Shown piece by piece: positions 20,471 to 20,671 of a DNA stretch of 20,671 nucleotides. The DNA is from UBA7937 sp034419095 (lineage in GTDB: Bacteria; Chloroflexota; Anaerolineae; UBA7937): NCBI GenBank assembly GCA_034419095.1, contig DAOULQ010000224.1, positions 1 to 20,671 of the forward strand, in the 5' to 3' direction. The notes beneath the pieces are model-generated. The model ran no database searches, was not told the origin of the DNA, and saw only the letters and a program-made list of their open reading frames with translations. Both the position numbers and the translations under genes were made by a program. How positions within the stretch are numbered: position 1 is the first letter of the stretch; each line of letters starts with the position of its first letter.

Positions 20471-20671
20471 ATGGCCTCTAAGAGGATCAAGATAACCGGC
20501 GTGGTGCAAGGGGTCGGTTTTCGACCCTTTGTCTATCAGTTGGCCCAGGAACACCGCCTCATGGGCTGGGTATGTAACACCTCAGCGGGCGTGGAGATAG
20601 AAGCGGAGGGGAAGGAAGAGGCTTTGGAGCGGTTCCTCCTCGATCTGCGAGCCAAGGCCCCACCTCTAGCC
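20471..20671 (+). CDS. hypF: Carbamoyltransferase HypF, N-terminal acylphosphatase-like domain (cut by the window edge)
   Basis: The frame stays open for 67 codons to the window end. ITGVVQGVGFRPFVYQLA is the acylphosphatase-like signature, with the catalytic Arg in GFRPF, followed by GWVCNTSAGVEIEAEG. HypF makes the thiocarbamate on HypE from carbamoyl phosphate, the source of the cyanide ligands of [NiFe] hydrogenases. GGAG (20461-20464) is 6 bases before the ATG, inside the end of hypA; an adjacent in-frame TTG at 20468 is possible. The rest of the protein (zinc fingers, YrdC-like and Kae1-like domains) lies outside. Confidence 0.93.
   Translation, partial: MASKRIKITGVVQGVGFRPFVYQLAQEHRLMGWVCNTSAGVEIEAEGKEEALERFLLDLRAKAPPLA

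Overview
This is a bacterial chromosomal window (lipobox signal peptide, Shine-Dalgarno sites, sigma70-type -35/-10 boxes, a rho-independent terminator) of moderately high GC. It is densely packed with metabolic and stress genes. It shows no rRNA, tRNA, CRISPR array, transposase or phage gene. The gene content points to an anaerobe or microaerophile: a ferredoxin-linked 2-oxoacid oxidoreductase, two rubrerythrin-like diiron proteins, a RACo-type corrinoid activase and [NiFe]-hydrogenase maturation genes. Gene style would fit Chloroflexota or another deep-branching anaerobic lineage, but I cannot assign a taxon from the sequence alone.

Layout, left to right. (i) 161-3504, minus strand: an alkaline-phosphatase-superfamily hydrolase and a 2Fe-2S/ASKHA reductive activator of corrinoid proteins. 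(ii) 3853-5789, plus: E1 alpha and E1 beta of a thiamine-dependent 2-oxoacid (or acetoin) dehydrogenase, overlapping by 4 bp, with no E2 or E3 nearby. (iii) 5919-9873: an M20 amidohydrolase (minus) transcribed divergently from a three-gene polar amino-acid ABC transporter operon (lipoprotein, permease, ATPase). The two promoters sit back to back with 25 bp between their -35 boxes, and the transporter operon ends in a clear terminator. (iv) 9955-10233, minus: a small ABM-type protein. (v) 10517-11632: an Ldh2-family malate/lactate-type dehydrogenase with a near-consensus promoter. (vi) 11677-16084: a tight five-gene operon of ZIP metal transporter, rubrerythrin-like 1, rubrerythrin-like 2, KorA and KorB. 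A Fur-like AT-rich inverted repeat lies in front of it. (vii) 16268-20062: a stress and maintenance cluster of UspA, a DUF364/DUF4213 putative metal-chelation protein, Hsp20, endonuclease IV, gamma-carbonic anhydrase-like protein and TrmO. (viii) 20126 to the window end: hypA and the first 67 codons of hypF.

How it may work together: the transporter and amidohydrolase suggest scavenging of acylated amino acids or peptides. Deaminated amino acids would give 2-oxoacids, which the E1 pair and KorAB could oxidise to acyl-CoA with electrons going to NAD or ferredoxin. The most distinctive arrangement is (vi), where a metal importer and two rubredoxin-less diiron proteins are co-transcribed with an oxygen-sensitive Fe-S enzyme. 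I read this as a possible built-in metal supply and peroxide defence for KorAB. That is inference, not something the sequence proves. Several regulatory structures also deserve a look: a 14-bp palindrome abutting the -10 of hsp20, a strong hairpin between hsp20 and nfo whose loop can pair with the region just before the nfo ribosome-binding site, a 15-bp tandem duplication plus an orphan Shine-Dalgarno in the ABC operon leader, and recurrent extended -10 promoters (TGnTATAAT).
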